NCBI GenBank assembly: GCA_963682025.1
Contig: OY821517.1
Coordinates: 97,199,946-97,263,945, forward strand
Direction of reading: 5' to 3'
Source: Cordilura impudica
Lineage: Eukaryota; Arthropoda; Insecta; Diptera; Scathophagidae
DNA: 64,000 nucleotides
The translations under genes were made by a program, and so were the position numbers. The notes beneath the pieces are model-generated. The model ran no database searches. It had not been told where the DNA came from and saw only the letters and a program-made list of their open reading frames with translations. This document shows positions 1 to 11,439 of the stretch, in pieces. Position 1 is the first letter of the stretch; each line of letters opens with the position of its first letter.

Positions 1-237
1 TGAGTCGATCGGTATAATAAAAGATAGGTCTATGTCAAATATTTTTGGTAGTTACAAACAGCAGCACAAACGGCAGTAGTAGTAGTTAGAGGGACGGAAA
101 GTCGGACGGACGAACGTCACTTAGCCAGCTCAGACAGTGATACTATGTCGGTCAGTGTAGTAACAAATGGTCTTAGGTCCAATATTTTTAGTAGTGATAA
201 ACATCAGCACATTGTGGTATATTGTATAAAAATTTAA
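1..237 (+). repeat. E-type dispersed repeat, two tail fragments in tandem
   Basis: Bases 1 to about 75 match the tail of the dispersed repeat seen complete at 57280-58062 (GATCGGTATAATAAAAGA, then a tract ending ACAAACAGCAGCACAAA). A second, more degenerate tail follows at about 97-237, with a broken GTCGGACGGACG tract. Both read in the + direction. The first copy is cut by the window edge. Confidence 0.7.
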
Positions 238-840
238 CTGAATTATGTAAATGACTATATATCGATCTAAAAATAAAGAACCAAATTTAATATTTGCTAA
301 ATATATTAACACGAACATAATACACGTACCAGTCCTTTATATATAAAATCTAGCCACCAGTATTTCAAAAAAATATATTTGCTACTGTCTGTCCAAATCA
401 TAACAAATTATGTTTTTCCACGAATAAAACTCTACACCATTTAAAAAATTTGGGAGAAGAATTTAACCGAAATTTAAATATGTGTTACAAAGTCAATGCT
501 AACAATCACACGCATATTTGGTATTATTGTTTCGTACAGAATGATGTAAAGGAAATAGTAAGAATAATACACAAGCAATGAAGGCATATTGAAAAAAGGG
601 CGCATATGAAACGTTGTTAAATATCGATTCAGCAGAGAAAAACAATGACATAAAATGACTATTCAACAAAACAAATAAAATACAAAGAAAGGGGAAAACG
701 GTTTTAAGCTCCATCTACATTCCTCATCAAAATTCAATAGCTTCGGTACCTTTGTTTTAGGGTGAACAGTTGAGCTTCTTAAATAGTCATTAACAGCATA
801 CCCTACATCTTTTTAAACTCTTTCTTTTAACTTATACTCT
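238..840. other. Unassigned AT-rich stretch
   Basis: No recognisable gene, repeat family or terminal structure. The short open frames here have no family motifs and look like chance. Confidence 0.5.
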
Positions 841-1240
841 CTGTCTGTCTGTCTGTCGTGTGTCAACCCCATGCCCTCTTATCCAATTGATCTGAAACTT
901 GGCCCATAGTCTTGTTTTGACTACAGATTAATTTTGGGGTAGTCACGCATAGTCACGCATAGTCACACATATCACACACAGTCACGGAGTGATTTAAATG
1001 TAATTTCCCCTCATCAAACCGATCTTAAACTGGGTCCATACACTTGCTGTGAAAAAATGATTAACTTTGACTTAGTCAAGCACAGTCAGGCATGGTCACG
1101 CACAGTCACGGAATGATTTAAAACCCATTTCCACTAATCCGATCGATGTAAAACTTTGTTCATAGACTTGTTGTGGCCAAAGATTAATTTCAAAATAGTC
1201 ACGCAAAGTCACGCGCAGCTACGGAGAGATTCAAAACTCA
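841..1240. repeat. Tandem repeat, about 120-135 bp unit, three copies
   Basis: Opens with a CTGT microsatellite at 841-856. Three diverged units follow, beginning near 869, 1004 and 1121. Each holds a 'GATCTGAAACTTGG..CATAGACTTG' type block, an 'AGATTAATTT' block and a cluster of 'AGTCACGCA' words, ending in CACGGAGTGATT. Divergence between units is high, so the array is old. The layout (microsatellite, then units with 'aaac ttggcccata' text) recalls the internal arrays of the Helitrons further along, but no TC or CTAG terminus was found. Confidence 0.6.
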
Positions 1241-3689
1241 TATGCATAAGGAAAAAAAGAGTTTTAAAAAAACTTTGTTTTTGTGTGTTAGATTATTATC
1301 TGCTGGCACATTTTAAGCCACTGATCCGTTTTTAAATTTTCTATCGAAAAAGCTATATCGCTTTAGTAACTATATGTAATTGTTGCTTATGTTGAAAAAA
1401 CTTTTAATTTTTTTTCACAAATACGCCCTTGATTCTTGATTACAGCTCTCAAATGTTGCACAAAGCTCAACATTAAAGTTTTTCAATTTTTATGGATTAA
1501 AAAATGTTCACCCAGCGGTTATCAAAATCGTAAACTGCGACGAATTCTATGAAGGTTTGTCTATCATGAAACCATGGATCTAAAATCAACATCGAGCTTC
1601 CCGCTTTTAACAAGAAAAGTTTTAAAAAAAAAAAAATAAAATAAATAAAATAAAAAAAATTTTGTTTTTAAATGTCGAAACATGTGGCCAAAATATTGGA
1701 AAAAATTTGTGAGTATTCCAAGAATGATATTGAATACTCTTTATTCAATAAATTTTCTTCCAAAAGTAAGTAATATTACAGTAAATAAATCGCTTATACA
1801 CGAAAATTTTCGGAACATTATGGCCGTTTTTGAAAAAAAACATTCTGGCTCTCCATAGGGTGACGTTTGCACCAAAAATCCTTTTTTTTTCGAAAAAATC
1901 AAGTTTTGGAAACAAATCCCAAAAGAGGGATCGATGGGATCAAGACGAACAATAAAAAACCCCCAGCTCAAACAGTTGGACTATAGTGCAACCTATACAA
2001 CGTCCGCCTATACAACGCTTCTCCCAAAAACTGATCCCATGGTCTTGTCTGTAGATAGAAATATTTCATATTTTTCAGATTCTGCAATTTTTTACCAGTT
2101 AGGCCCCACACAGGACAAGTTCGTCTCCGTACGGAAGGGATATGTGTGAAAAAAAAATTATGTGGTTCAGAAAAAAAAAGGAAAAATAAATAAAATCAAT
2201 GGTTTTGCGTGAGCATCTTTGTGTTTCCGTACCAATGAGAGTTCGTTAAATCAAGCCGAAAACCATAAATCTTGAATATAAGATAACCCAAATGTACCAT
2301 AAATCAAAAATTGGATAAAATATATTTCATTAAATTTGTTTTTTTTTTATGAATTTTTACATGTTAACGTAAGCATTTGGCATAACGCATTCAATTACTT
2401 AATTTCAACGGAAAGACTTTTGTACTTTCTTAGACTCAAATAATAATTTTAAACAAAATAACATTGAACTTGTTTCTAGTAACAACAGCACTGTAATTTC
2501 CTCACTTTTTACAAATGATACAGACTGAAAAATGTATAAAGAGACCTGTGCCAACGCAGACGTTGTGAATTAAGAAATAAACATCTGTTGTATTTACCAC
2601 AAGTGAATAAGAAAGAAAAAAAATAATATTTTTATGTGTGTGTTGTTGTGTTTTCTATTTACATCAAGTGTTAACAGTCACAATGTATAAATTGTAAATA
2701 TGAACATCAATCATGTGGCAGCTAAAGACATGTGTATGTTTTTTTTTACACAAGCCAAGTTCATCAGTTTTGCATGTGTACGAATATTCCGCACAGTCGT
2801 TCATAGCTCTATGGGGAATATCTTTTAAGAAACTCAAACGTTTTTCACTACAGTGATATCTAATCGTAATTCGAAGATTCGTTTATGAGAAAAGTAGCAA
2901 GAAAAATCTACAGAGCTGTCATAAACATTATTATGTCACTAAGGCATCAATATGTTTTCCCTTTCCCGTTTTTCATTTTGTTATCTTTTCCCATTATCAA
3001 CTTTTGATTAATGCGATGGTTTAGTGTTTAAATTTCTACAGTTTTAAGTACATTCATCCACATTATCAGAATTATGTAGAAAAATTGACGCCAACTCATG
3101 GAACACCATGCATAACGTGACCCGTGATACCACATTTGGTACACACAAAAAGAAAAGATGCGTTGGAATTCCGTTAGAAATAGAAAAATAATATCAAGAA
3201 CACACAGAAAAAAAATTCGCCTACCGAAACTTTCGACTGTTTCAGTAGCAACTTAATAACAGCTAACTACTTTCTATTGTAACAAAATAATTAACATTAC
3301 GGTTAATGAATTACAATTGCAATCAATCCGAACGCCGGCTAAGAACTTAATCGAAGTTTTGATGGAAAGAATTCCGTAGACACTATAAATTTATTTTATG
3401 TTTGCAATAATCATTTTTATTGTTATTCATAAATACTTTAAAATATAATAGGTTTTCTGCATTATCTACCATATCAACACAATTCTCATAAAATGTGTGT
3501 ATTTTCAATAGAAAAAAAAATTCCGTTAACCACTAAAAGTTTTTATGCATTTTTCAGATGGAAATTAATTCTTTCCATAAAATAATCTTTGTTTTTTTTT
3601 TTTATAAAACACAACAAGTAAGAAATTATAATAAATACTGGCAAAAAAAACAATTAACTTTAAATTTATTAGAATTAATTAACATTTAA
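1241..3689. other. Long unassigned AT-rich stretch
   Basis: About 2.4 kb with A and T homopolymers and no recognised coding domain. The open frames at 1741-1971 (-) and 1934-2149 (+) overlap and have no known motif. It may be old transposon debris. Confidence 0.5.
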
Positions 3690-4074
3690 CCCTTAAGTGG
3701 ATACCAGGTCCTAGCCATGCATTTTTGAACTTTTTTAATTTTTTACCTAGATAACATCAACAACCATTGTTAATTTTTTATGAATTCCTCAATAAAAGTA
3801 CTTTGTGTAGAAAAGTTGGGAAGAAATAAAATATTTTTATCTGTGGGCGTAGCAATCATTTTCAAGAAATTTTTATTCATATTTGTACCGCCAGGGCACC
3901 ACACAACTCAAAAAAATCTTTCTTTACTTTAATTTCGAAGAATTACGCTAGTTGATACAATTTTCTGCTAGTGATTGTTTTCTTTCTGCTAGTGATTGTG
4001 ATTGTGCAATTTATAACGATTATTTTGCGCTTTTGTATAAAAAGCTGAATCTTATTGTTTGCAACATCTCATAA

Positions 4075-4401
4075 ATGATCAACGCTCTTCGTTTGGTTGA
4101 CCATTATATCCATATATTTCGAGCAACAATGTCGTTAAAGAGATTTCAAAACCTATTGAGGTTTATTCGATTCGGTGATAGACGTACTAGGTTATTTCGG
4201 TCTCAGCCTGATAAAGCAGCTCCACAACGAGATAGCTGGAACTTACTAAATACACGTATAAACCTAAAAATTAATAATAAACGGCATGAAGATATTACGG
4301 TAGATGAGCAACATTATCCGTTCAGAGCAAAAACAAAGCTGCTAAGTATGACATCAAAATGTGGTGAGCATGCGATGCAAAAACTCGTATTAAAGTATTA
4401 A
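4075..4401 (+). pseudogene. piggyBac transposase fragment (DDE_Tnp_1_7 type)
   Basis: An open stretch of 108 codons corresponds to the middle of a piggyBac transposase. It contains the family motif FRATMSLKRFQNLLRFIRF, then DKAAPQRDSWNLL, then ITVDEQHYPFR. In that last motif the D of VDEQ is the position of the first catalytic aspartate of the family. The region after it (CGEH instead of the usual 'KYGIK.W.L.D') is disrupted, and the rest of the catalytic core is missing. Intact family members are about 550-600 residues, so this is a relic. It lies inside a TTAA-flanked element, which supports the call. Confidence 0.85.
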
Positions 4402-4529
4402 AATTGACTTTATGAGTTTGCCTTTAATTTTAAAAATTAATTTGTATTTATTTTTTTATATACCTTTTTTTAATATTTCGTTGCGTTTTTTTATCTGAAC
4501 ATATACTTTCTTGTGAATATTAATAAATA

Positions 4530-4896
4530 CTATCAGATTCCAGAGCCCGAAATTCTATTTCAATTTCTAGGCAACTTTATTTTTCAACTTAACCAATTCA
4601 CAACCAAACACTTTTTGGTTTATTATTATTGTGAATGAAGATAACTAACTTCTTAACAAACACACTAACTAATTTAATAAACACACACATAGCATTTGAA
4701 TAATTTTATGTATGTGTTAGTAGCAACTTTAAATCCAATTTACTCAAAATAGAGGAAAATATTTAAAAATCTGTAAATCTGATGAACAGCTAAATAGAAA
4801 GACCTTTCAAATAATATACATTTGGTTAAAATCGTGATAAAATGGTAGAACAAAACATCGGTAACAAAAAATCGCCTAGCCTATTAATATTGTAGA
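4530..4896 (-). mobile_element. Helitron family C, copy 1 (non-autonomous, 367 bp)
   Basis: Read on the - strand it begins TCTACAATATTAATAGG and ends with a decayed hairpin region and CTAT where the family end is CTAG. It matches the copies at 21477 and 54159 along its length. No coding capacity. It is nested inside the piggyBac relic. Confidence 0.75.
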
Positions 4897-5037
4897 TAGT
4901 TTATTAATAAAAAAAATATTAGTATATTTTATTAATTTTCTTGCGGTAGCCCTTATGGCTACAAAAATTCAAATAACCCCAGCCAGGCCCTGGGATTCGT
5001 TTGCATGTGTACACCTTGGCGTTTGATAAAGGGTTAA

Positions 5038-5430
5038 TTAGACAATATGCAACGGTCTGAAAATTATTGAACAGTGCTACTAATATTGTTCAATTGAAAG
5101 AACAAATATTGGCGATGGCAATATCTGATTCTATTAAAGCAATTGGGGAATTCATGAGGTGTACTAACGTTGTAAGTTGTAAAGAAATACAAGAATAATA
5201 TAGTACATATGTGAATAACCTCTTGTATATTCATATACTAAAATCTGAAAAAACGTTAAATTCAAAACGTCATTAACATAAACACCAAATATCATAAAAA
5301 TATATAAAATAAAAATGCCTTCTAAAAGCGAAAAAAGTAAAAATATAAAAGCTTTATGCGAAAATTATGCATCTGAAGCAAGGTTCAGAAAATACACACA
5401 CGAAACACACAATGTTCTGTTCAAAAGCAG
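5038..5430. other. Unassigned stretch before the palindrome, possible exon remnant
   Basis: An open frame begins at 5315 (MPSKSEKSKNIKALCENY) and runs into the palindrome that starts at 5431. It is lysine-rich at its start and could be a leading exon of the Harbinger-type gene to the right. Nothing in it is diagnostic. Confidence 0.3.
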
Positions 5431-6107
5431 CCAACACATATCTTTATTTTCATATCAATTATGTGCGTTTCAAAATTTTCTACGGTACCCAACACAACCA
5501 TGACTGTGTTCGTTTTAATATTTCGTTATTTACACGAACATTTTTGTATCACATACTTTTTGCTTCAATCACACATAAAGCACACATTTTTGAGTGTTGC
5601 TTTATTTGAAGTTGATGTTCTGGTACGTGTAGTGAAAAAAAACACAGAACATGTAAAATAAACAGGTTCGAGTTCAGTTATATTTTAAGTCGTGTTGTGG
5701 CTCGTGTAGTAAGAAACAACAGAACATGTACAGTAAACAGGTTCGAGTTCAGTTATATTTTAAGTCGTGTTTAAAATATAACTGAACTCGAACCTGTTTA
5801 TTGTACATGTTGTGTTTTTTCTTACTACACGAGCCACAACACGACTTAAAATATAACTGAACTCGAACCTGTTTATTTTACATGTTCTGTGTTTTTTTTC
5901 ACTACACGTACCAGAACATCAACTTCAAATAAAGCAACACTCAAAAATGTGTGCTTTATGTGTGATTGAAAAAAAAAGTACGTGATAGAAAAATGTTCGT
6001 GTAAATAACGAAATATTAAAACGAACACAGTCGTGGTTGTGTTGGGCACCGAAGAAAATTTAAAAACAAACATAATTGATATGAAAATAAAAATATGTGT
6101 GTGTTGG
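5431..6107. repeat. 677-bp near-perfect inverted repeat (palindrome or foldback element)
   Basis: The left arm starts CCAACACATATC at 5431 and the right arm ends at 6107 with its complement. The centre is near 5767, with a spacer GTCGTGT (5764-5770). Each arm is about 335 bp. Near the centre, each arm holds two direct copies of an about 80-bp subrepeat (CAGGTTCGAGTTCAGTTATA and flanks). Arm identity is high, so the palindrome is recent or kept by conversion. The long open frames on each side of the axis (5461-5661 and 5873-6073) are mirror images and not evidence of a gene. Confidence 0.9.
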
Positions 6108-6205
6108 TCTAAGTTATGTTTGTTTACATATATGTACGAGTTTTTTATTCAGTGTGTGTTTTTTTCTGAACTCTGATCTGAAGTACTTATGGTTGATGCA
6201 GGTAA

Positions 6206-6830
6206 GTGGTAGGAGATGATGAAGAAGAGGAGGATGAAATTCATGAAAATTTCAGGATAAACATGATTTGCTTGCTGAATAATCGCAGAAGTGTTCATCT
6301 AGGACTACCAAAATCAACACATTGGCAGCACAAAGTTTTGGGAAACTTCGACAACAACACGCTTAACCAAATGGTTCGCGTACGTTCAGCTGCATTTGCA
6401 TATATCCTGGATTTAATAAAATTTAGTGGCGTCTTTAAAACAAAAAACACCAAAGCACAACTTCCAATTGAGTTGATCCTGATTGGGATCATCAGGCGAT
6501 GAGCTAATCATACGCGAATGTGCATCTCTTTTTGGTGTAGGTGATGGTGGCACTATTCAAAATGTGACGTGTTTTTAAAACCATTTTAAACTTGAAGCAC
6601 AGCTTTTTGTATTGGCCTAATGAAACCGAAAGAATAAAACTAGTTTCAGAAACAAGCCATGAGATGCCTGGATGTGTTGGTTATATTGACGGATCTGAAG
6701 CTGAAGCACCTAACTGAAACTATGAGCTTTACTTTTCCCGTAAACGGCAATATGCTATTAAAATGCAAGCTGTGTGTCATCATAAATTGCGAATAAGGCA
6801 AGTCACAATTGGATAACCCTTTTTATATAA
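6206..6830 (+). pseudogene. PIF/Harbinger transposase relic (DDE_Tnp_4, HARBI1-like)
   Basis: The first part (6206-6502) encodes an acidic leader (GDDEEEEDEIHENF) followed by HWQHKVLGNFDNNTLNQMVR and a stretch ending ELILIGIIRR. After a frameshift near 6502 the next frames read GDELIIRECASLFGVGDGGT, ETERIKLVSETSHEMPGCVG, then YIDGSEAEAP and YFSRKRQYAIKMQAVCHHK. These are the conserved blocks of Harbinger nucleases. The D in YIDGSE is the first catalytic aspartate. The later D and E motifs are not found, so the 3' half is lost. Several frameshifts and a stop just after DGSEAEAPN make it non-functional. The apparent start at 6206 is GTG and should not be trusted; it may follow a splice acceptor (GATGCAG at 6195-6201). 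Confidence 0.85.
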
Positions 6831-7215
6831 ATCGGTTCATAACTAAAAAAGTTAAAAGTTTTGCATTGAATATTGATACAGGTATGTATATTTGTACTTT
6901 AATTAAAAAAAAATAAGGAACTGTCAGTTATTCATAAGACAAATTAATGAATTGTTCAATTGAGTATGGAAATTTGTATTGGGTTGTTATAAAATAAGTG
7001 TCAAGTTTTGTTGAGCGAAAACGTAACAGTTCTATTTTTTGTGGTTTTTACATTACAATTTGGACTGTCAATATTGTCAAAAGCAGACAATCGAAAAAAG
7101 TAATTGTTTTATAAATAAATAAATAAATATAATTATGGAAATAAACGATATAAAATTGTAAGTATATACATAGATAATGAAATTATTAATAAAATAAATA
7201 AAAATAATAAGAATT
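6831..7215. other. AT-rich spacer of the Harbinger region
   Basis: No coding motif. It holds an AAAT microsatellite near 7113-7130. The missing 3' part of the transposase would be expected here. Confidence 0.4.
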
Positions 7216-7332
7216 TTAAATCAGTTCCAATACATTTAAGGCATCTCGGATATTTCTGTGTCTTAAACGAATGTCCACACTATCGCTCCCACTTGAGTCA
7301 CTATCAAAATGTAGTTCGGCAGTTGGAAACAT
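7216..7332 (-). pseudogene. Short serine/aspartate-rich ORF, possible start of a second Harbinger-type transposase
   Basis: ATG at 7332, stop at 7216-7218, 38 codons: MFPTAELHFDSDSSGSDSV, then DIRLRHRNIRDALNVLEL. An acidic, serine-rich leader followed by 'RDRxNxLEL' resembles the N terminus of some PIF/Harbinger transposases, which would then continue toward lower coordinates, but the frame stops at once. It may be a truncated first exon of a different Harbinger copy. The family call is tentative. Confidence 0.35.
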
Positions 7333-7813
7333 ATTTTTCTTTTATAAATTTAAGTTATTAAAAATTTTAGTCACAGAAAATTTTTGAAATCAATTTTGTT
7401 TTGTAAATAAAAAACAACTGCTTTTTATTCTCCTTTATTCATACTGCGGTTACCATTTAATAATGAAAAAATCGTATTTTATCATGAAAAAAGTAAACAT
7501 AATACCAAATTATAAACTACGGCAATAATATAATTTGATACTACAAAAAAGCAGCGTTACAAAACGTAAGTCAGACAATTGTAATATAAAAACTCATTCG
7601 CTTACGTACTTGTCTGTGTAGCGGTCGTCTGCATGAGAACTTGCTTGTGATATGGAAACAGGTCATAAAATAAAAAAAAAATTATATACTGTAACAAATA
7701 AAAATTAAATAAAATAATAATAATTCAAGACAATTAAATAAAAAATAAAAAAAAAAAATAAAATTAAGTAATATAATCAATAACAATAAAGAAATATATA
7801 ATACGCATTATTT
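7333..7813. other. AT-rich spacer
   Basis: No recognised gene. It lies between the two convergent genes of the Harbinger region. Confidence 0.4.
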
Positions 7814-8654
7814 TTATTTGGATTTTAACTCCTCCATAGCCAATCGCTCTTTCAATTCTAATTCGAGAATTTTTATTTTTTCCTGACTATACATCTCTTT
7901 TTCTTTAAATTCAATTTCCTTTTCTTTAATTGCAAATTCTTTTTTTTTATTATTCAATTCTCTTTCTTTCAAATTTAGCTCTCTTTAATTTATTTCTATG
8001 TCTTGGTCCATTCTCTGCCTCTTTAACCCTTCTGCATCCCATGGATATAAAAAATTAAACAAAATTTCATATTTAATATAGGAAATTTATTTGTTTTGTG
8101 TTTTTTTTATTTAGTACTAGCCGTTTTTACACGGTCTTGCCCGGGATGAAAAGGCCTTTGACTTGAAAAATGGTTCACTATGCTTATCAGGCGCTGAGTA
8201 CTTAGTCCCCAATTAGCAAATTCCCCAATAAAATGAACTTTCTCCCCAAAAATTTGTATGGGCAGTAAATTCATTTTTTATTTCAATTAAAAAGTTTTTG
8301 GTTTTTTAATTTAGAAGTTTTTTATAAGATGCTGCAGCAAAAATGCTTCAAAAATAAGGTGCGAAACCGCTTTAAGTTTTTTTTTTTCAGTTTATTTATA
8401 AACATCAAATATAACGGAATGGGCCGCAAATTAAAGGAACCAAAACTTTTAAAAATTTAATTTATTCATTCAATAAGTGATCATCATTGAGCAGAGACGT
8501 CAAATTCAAGTTTCAGAAATGAAAGACTAATGCGACGTTTAATATTGTGTCGCAAGGTTTCTTTAAGCAACTGCTTATAGTATATGTGTGTCCTATTTTG
8601 ATCAACAGATAATTATTTCACATACGTAGATAAAATATATCACATTTCACTAAG

Positions 8655-9850
8655 CTGTGTTCCGCGAGCAAGTCGCGTCCGCTTCCGCGCGTTTGGCAGC
8701 CAGACCCGTGCTGCCGCGCAGTTGTTGTCAACTTATTTTAATCGCCAAAATATATTTTTCAGATCATTGCGATACTTTTGGTAAGCTGTGTTCCGCGAGC
8801 GCGTCGCGTCTGCATCCGTCGCGTCCGCGTCAGCGCGCCTCGCGCCGCTTCCTCGCAGCTACTACCCGTGCTGCCGCTTAGTTCTCGTTAACTTATTTTA
8901 ATTCCTAAAACATATTTTTTAGAGCATTGCGATATTTTAGCTGAGCTGTGTTCCGAGAGCGCGTCGCGTGCGCATCCATCGCGTCCGAGTCAGAGGTCGC
9001 GCGCCGCGCGTTTGGCAGCCACACCCGTGCTGCCGCGCAGTTGCTGTCAACTTATTTTAATCGCCAAAATATATTTTTCAGATCATTGCGATATTTTAGC
9101 TGAGCTGTGTTCCGCGAGCTCGTCGCGTCCGCGCGCCTCGCGCCGCTTCCTCGCAGCTAGTACCCGTGCCTCCTTTTAGTTCTCGTTAACTTATTTTAAT
9201 TCCTAAAACATATTTTTTACAGCATTGCGATATTTTAGCTGAGCTGTGTTCCGAGAGCGTGTCGCGTGCGCATCCATCGCGTCCAAATCAGCGGTCGCGC
9301 TCCGCGCATTTGGCAGCCACACCCGTGCTGCTGCGCAGTTGCTGTCAACTTATTTTAATCGCCAAAATATATTTTTCAGATCATTGCGATATTTTAGCTC
9401 AGCTGTGTTCCGCGAGCTCGTCGCGTCCGCGCGCCTCGCGCCGCTTCCTCGCAGCTAGTACCCGTGCCTCCTCTTAGTTCTCGTTAACTTATTTTAATTC
9501 CTAAAACATATTTTTTAGAGCATTGCGATATTTTAGCTGAGCTGTGTTCCGAAAGCGCGTCGTGTGCGCATCCGTCGCGTCCGAGTCCGCGGTCGATATT
9601 TTAGCTGAGCTGTGTTCCGCGAGCGCGTCGCGTGCGCGCACCTCGCAGCTACTACCCGTGCCTCCGCTTAGTTCTCGTTAACTTATTTTAATTCCTAAAA
9701 CTTATTTTTTTTAAATCATTGCGATATTTTAGCTGAGCTGTGTTCCGAGATCGCGTCGCTTCCGCACCCGTCGCGTCCGAGTCCGCGGTCGCACGCCGCT
9801 TCATTGCGTTTGGCAACCACAACTGTGCTGCCGCGCAGCTGTTGCCAACT
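8655..9850 (-). repeat. GC-rich, CpG-rich tandem array inside Helitron A copy 1
   Basis: Alternating subunits, one with TATTTTTCAGATCATTGCGA and one with a CATATTTTTTAGAGCATTGC type block. Each carries GCTGTGTTCCGCGAGCGCG, and most a GGCAGCCACACCCGTGCTGC type inverted repeat. The combined period is roughly 260-300 bp. The short open frames here are translations of repeat DNA. The strong CpG content contrasts with the AT-rich surroundings. Confidence 0.88.
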
Positions 9851-10149
9851 TATTTTGAAAAGAATACTCATTTTAAATGCATTTTTTGTTGGACATATAT
9901 TGAGAGCAGTATGCAAATGTTTACTAAAATAAATATTTAACAAAATTCATTAAATAAAAATATGTAAGAATTTAAGAATTTATTTGGAGAGTAAGTTCAT
10001 TTTGTATTTCGATTAAAAATAAATGGGGAATTTGTTCATTTCTTTTGGGTATCTTTTTTTAAGTTTGGGAATTTGTTCACCGTGAAGTTATTTCCGTGTA
10101 AACCAAATTTCAGAGAAATCCGTTGAAAAGTACAAATTTGTATAGGGAA

Positions 10150-11270
10150 GAAATATACCACACAACAAAATATGAATTTTATAAGAAAATTAGGCGTAAA
10201 AGTAGGCGTGGTCGGTAAAAATCATATAGCGACCTTCCCTGGAATATGTACTAAATTTCGAAGAAAGCCATTGAAAAATAAAAGTTTTTATAGCAATCAA
10301 ATAAAGAAACAAATAAAAGGAGAAAATATGTTTTATATACACAGAAGTTGGCGCAAAGTAGGCGTGGCCTGTAAGAAGCATATGGTGACCTGTAGTATAG
10401 AGATCGTGTGACCAAATTTTAGACATCCCTTGAAAAATAAAAATTTCTATAGTGAACAAATATACAAAAAACAGAAAATTAATTTTGTATAAAAAGCGGG
10501 CGTAGAAGTAGGCTAGACCGGCAAGAACCATATGGCGACCTCTCTGGAGTACAGAGATCGTGTGTAGCAAATTTCAAAGAAATTCGTTAACAAAAATTGT
10601 GTAGCGAACAAATGTACCAAAAAACAGAATATGAATTGTATACAAAAAGTGGGCGTAATAGTAGGCGTGACCGGTACGAAGAATATGTCGACTTTCCCTG
10701 GAGGAGAGAGATCGTGTGTACCAAATTTCAGAGAAATCGGTTGAAAAATAAAAATTTGTATACCGAACAAATATACCAAAAAACAAAATGAATTGTATAC
10801 AAAAAGTGGGCGTAAAAGTAGGCGTGGCCGCAAGAATCACCCGGTGACCTGGCCTGAGGTACAAAGATCGTGTGTACCAAATTACAGAGAAATGCGTTGA
10901 AAAATAAAAATTTTTATACCGAACAAATATACCAAAAAGCAGAGAATTAAGTGTATATAAAAGTGGGCGTAAAAGTAGGCGTGGTCGATAGAGAAGTATA
11001 TGGCGACCTTAGCTGGAGTACAGGGATCGTGTGTACCGAATTTCAGAGAAATCTGTTAACAAATAAAAATTTGTATAGTGAACAAATATGAATAAAACAG
11101 AAAATGAATTTTACATAAAAAGTGGGCGTAAAAGAAGGCGTGGCCGGTAGAGAGTATATGGTGACCTTTCCTGGGGCATAGAGATCGTGTGTACAAAATT
11201 TCAGGAAAATCCGTTGAAAAATAAAAATTTGTATAGCGGTCAAACAAACAAACAAACAAACAAACAGAAA
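10150..11270 (-). repeat. About 157-bp tandem array inside Helitron A copy 1
   Basis: Seven to eight units, each with GGCGTGGCC (reverse complement of the GGCCACGCC motif), GAGATCGTGTGTACCAAATT and AAAATAAAAATTTGTATA. The array ends at an (AAAC)n tract near 11245-11268, next to the 5' terminus. Several overlapping open frames on both strands are repeat translations. Confidence 0.88.
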
Positions 11271-11439
11271 ATGAATTTTATATATATAGATAATAAAAAA
11301 TAATGAAAAGTAAAATATATAATCCCTTCCTTATCAATTATTAAAAAAAAAAATATATATAAAATAAAATTAAATTTGAAATTCAACCTTTTTTTGAAAA
11401 ATAAAATAATAATTATATATTTAAAGCTAATTTTGAAAA

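Larger units (their letters stand above)
3690..5033 (+). mobile_element. piggyBac-type relic flanked by TTAA
   Basis: The left end is TTAA (3686-3689) followed by CCCTTAAGTGG. The right end is GGG followed by TTAA (5034-5037), and its reverse complement starts CCCTTTATC. TTAA target duplication with CCC termini is the piggyBac rule. The terminal repeats agree for only about five bases, so the element is old or the terminal repeats are short. It holds a transposase fragment (4075-4401) and a nested 367-bp Helitron (4530-4896). Confidence 0.75.
8117..11290 (-). mobile_element. Helitron family A, copy 1 (non-autonomous, 3174 bp)
   Basis: On the - strand it starts TCTATATATATAAAATTCAT at 11290 and ends GGCTAG at 8117. 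A CCCGGGCAAGACCG hairpin sits about 12 nt before the CTAG. It lies between A and T with no target duplication. TC start, 3' hairpin, CTRR end and A|T target are the Helitron rules. Order from the 5' end: (CAAA)n/(TTTG)n tract, an about 157-bp tandem array (10150-11240), a short unique part, a GC-rich array (8655-9850), then a unique 3' part. There is no Rep or helicase gene, so it depends on another copy. It is nearly full-length compared with the copy at 41071-44247. Confidence 0.9.

Noticed and set aside
5461..6073. Two identical 66-residue ORFs in opposite orientation
   Set aside because: They are the two arms of one palindrome, not a duplicated gene.
6206..6208. Start codon for the Harbinger transposase at 6206
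   Set aside because: The codon is GTG in a eukaryotic context; a splice acceptor just upstream is more likely.
8657..9943. Open frames in the GC-rich array of Helitron A (also at 42594-43322 and 63242-63602)
   Set aside because: Repeated Ala/Arg/Ser-rich peptides on both strands follow the repeat units; low stop density comes from GC content.
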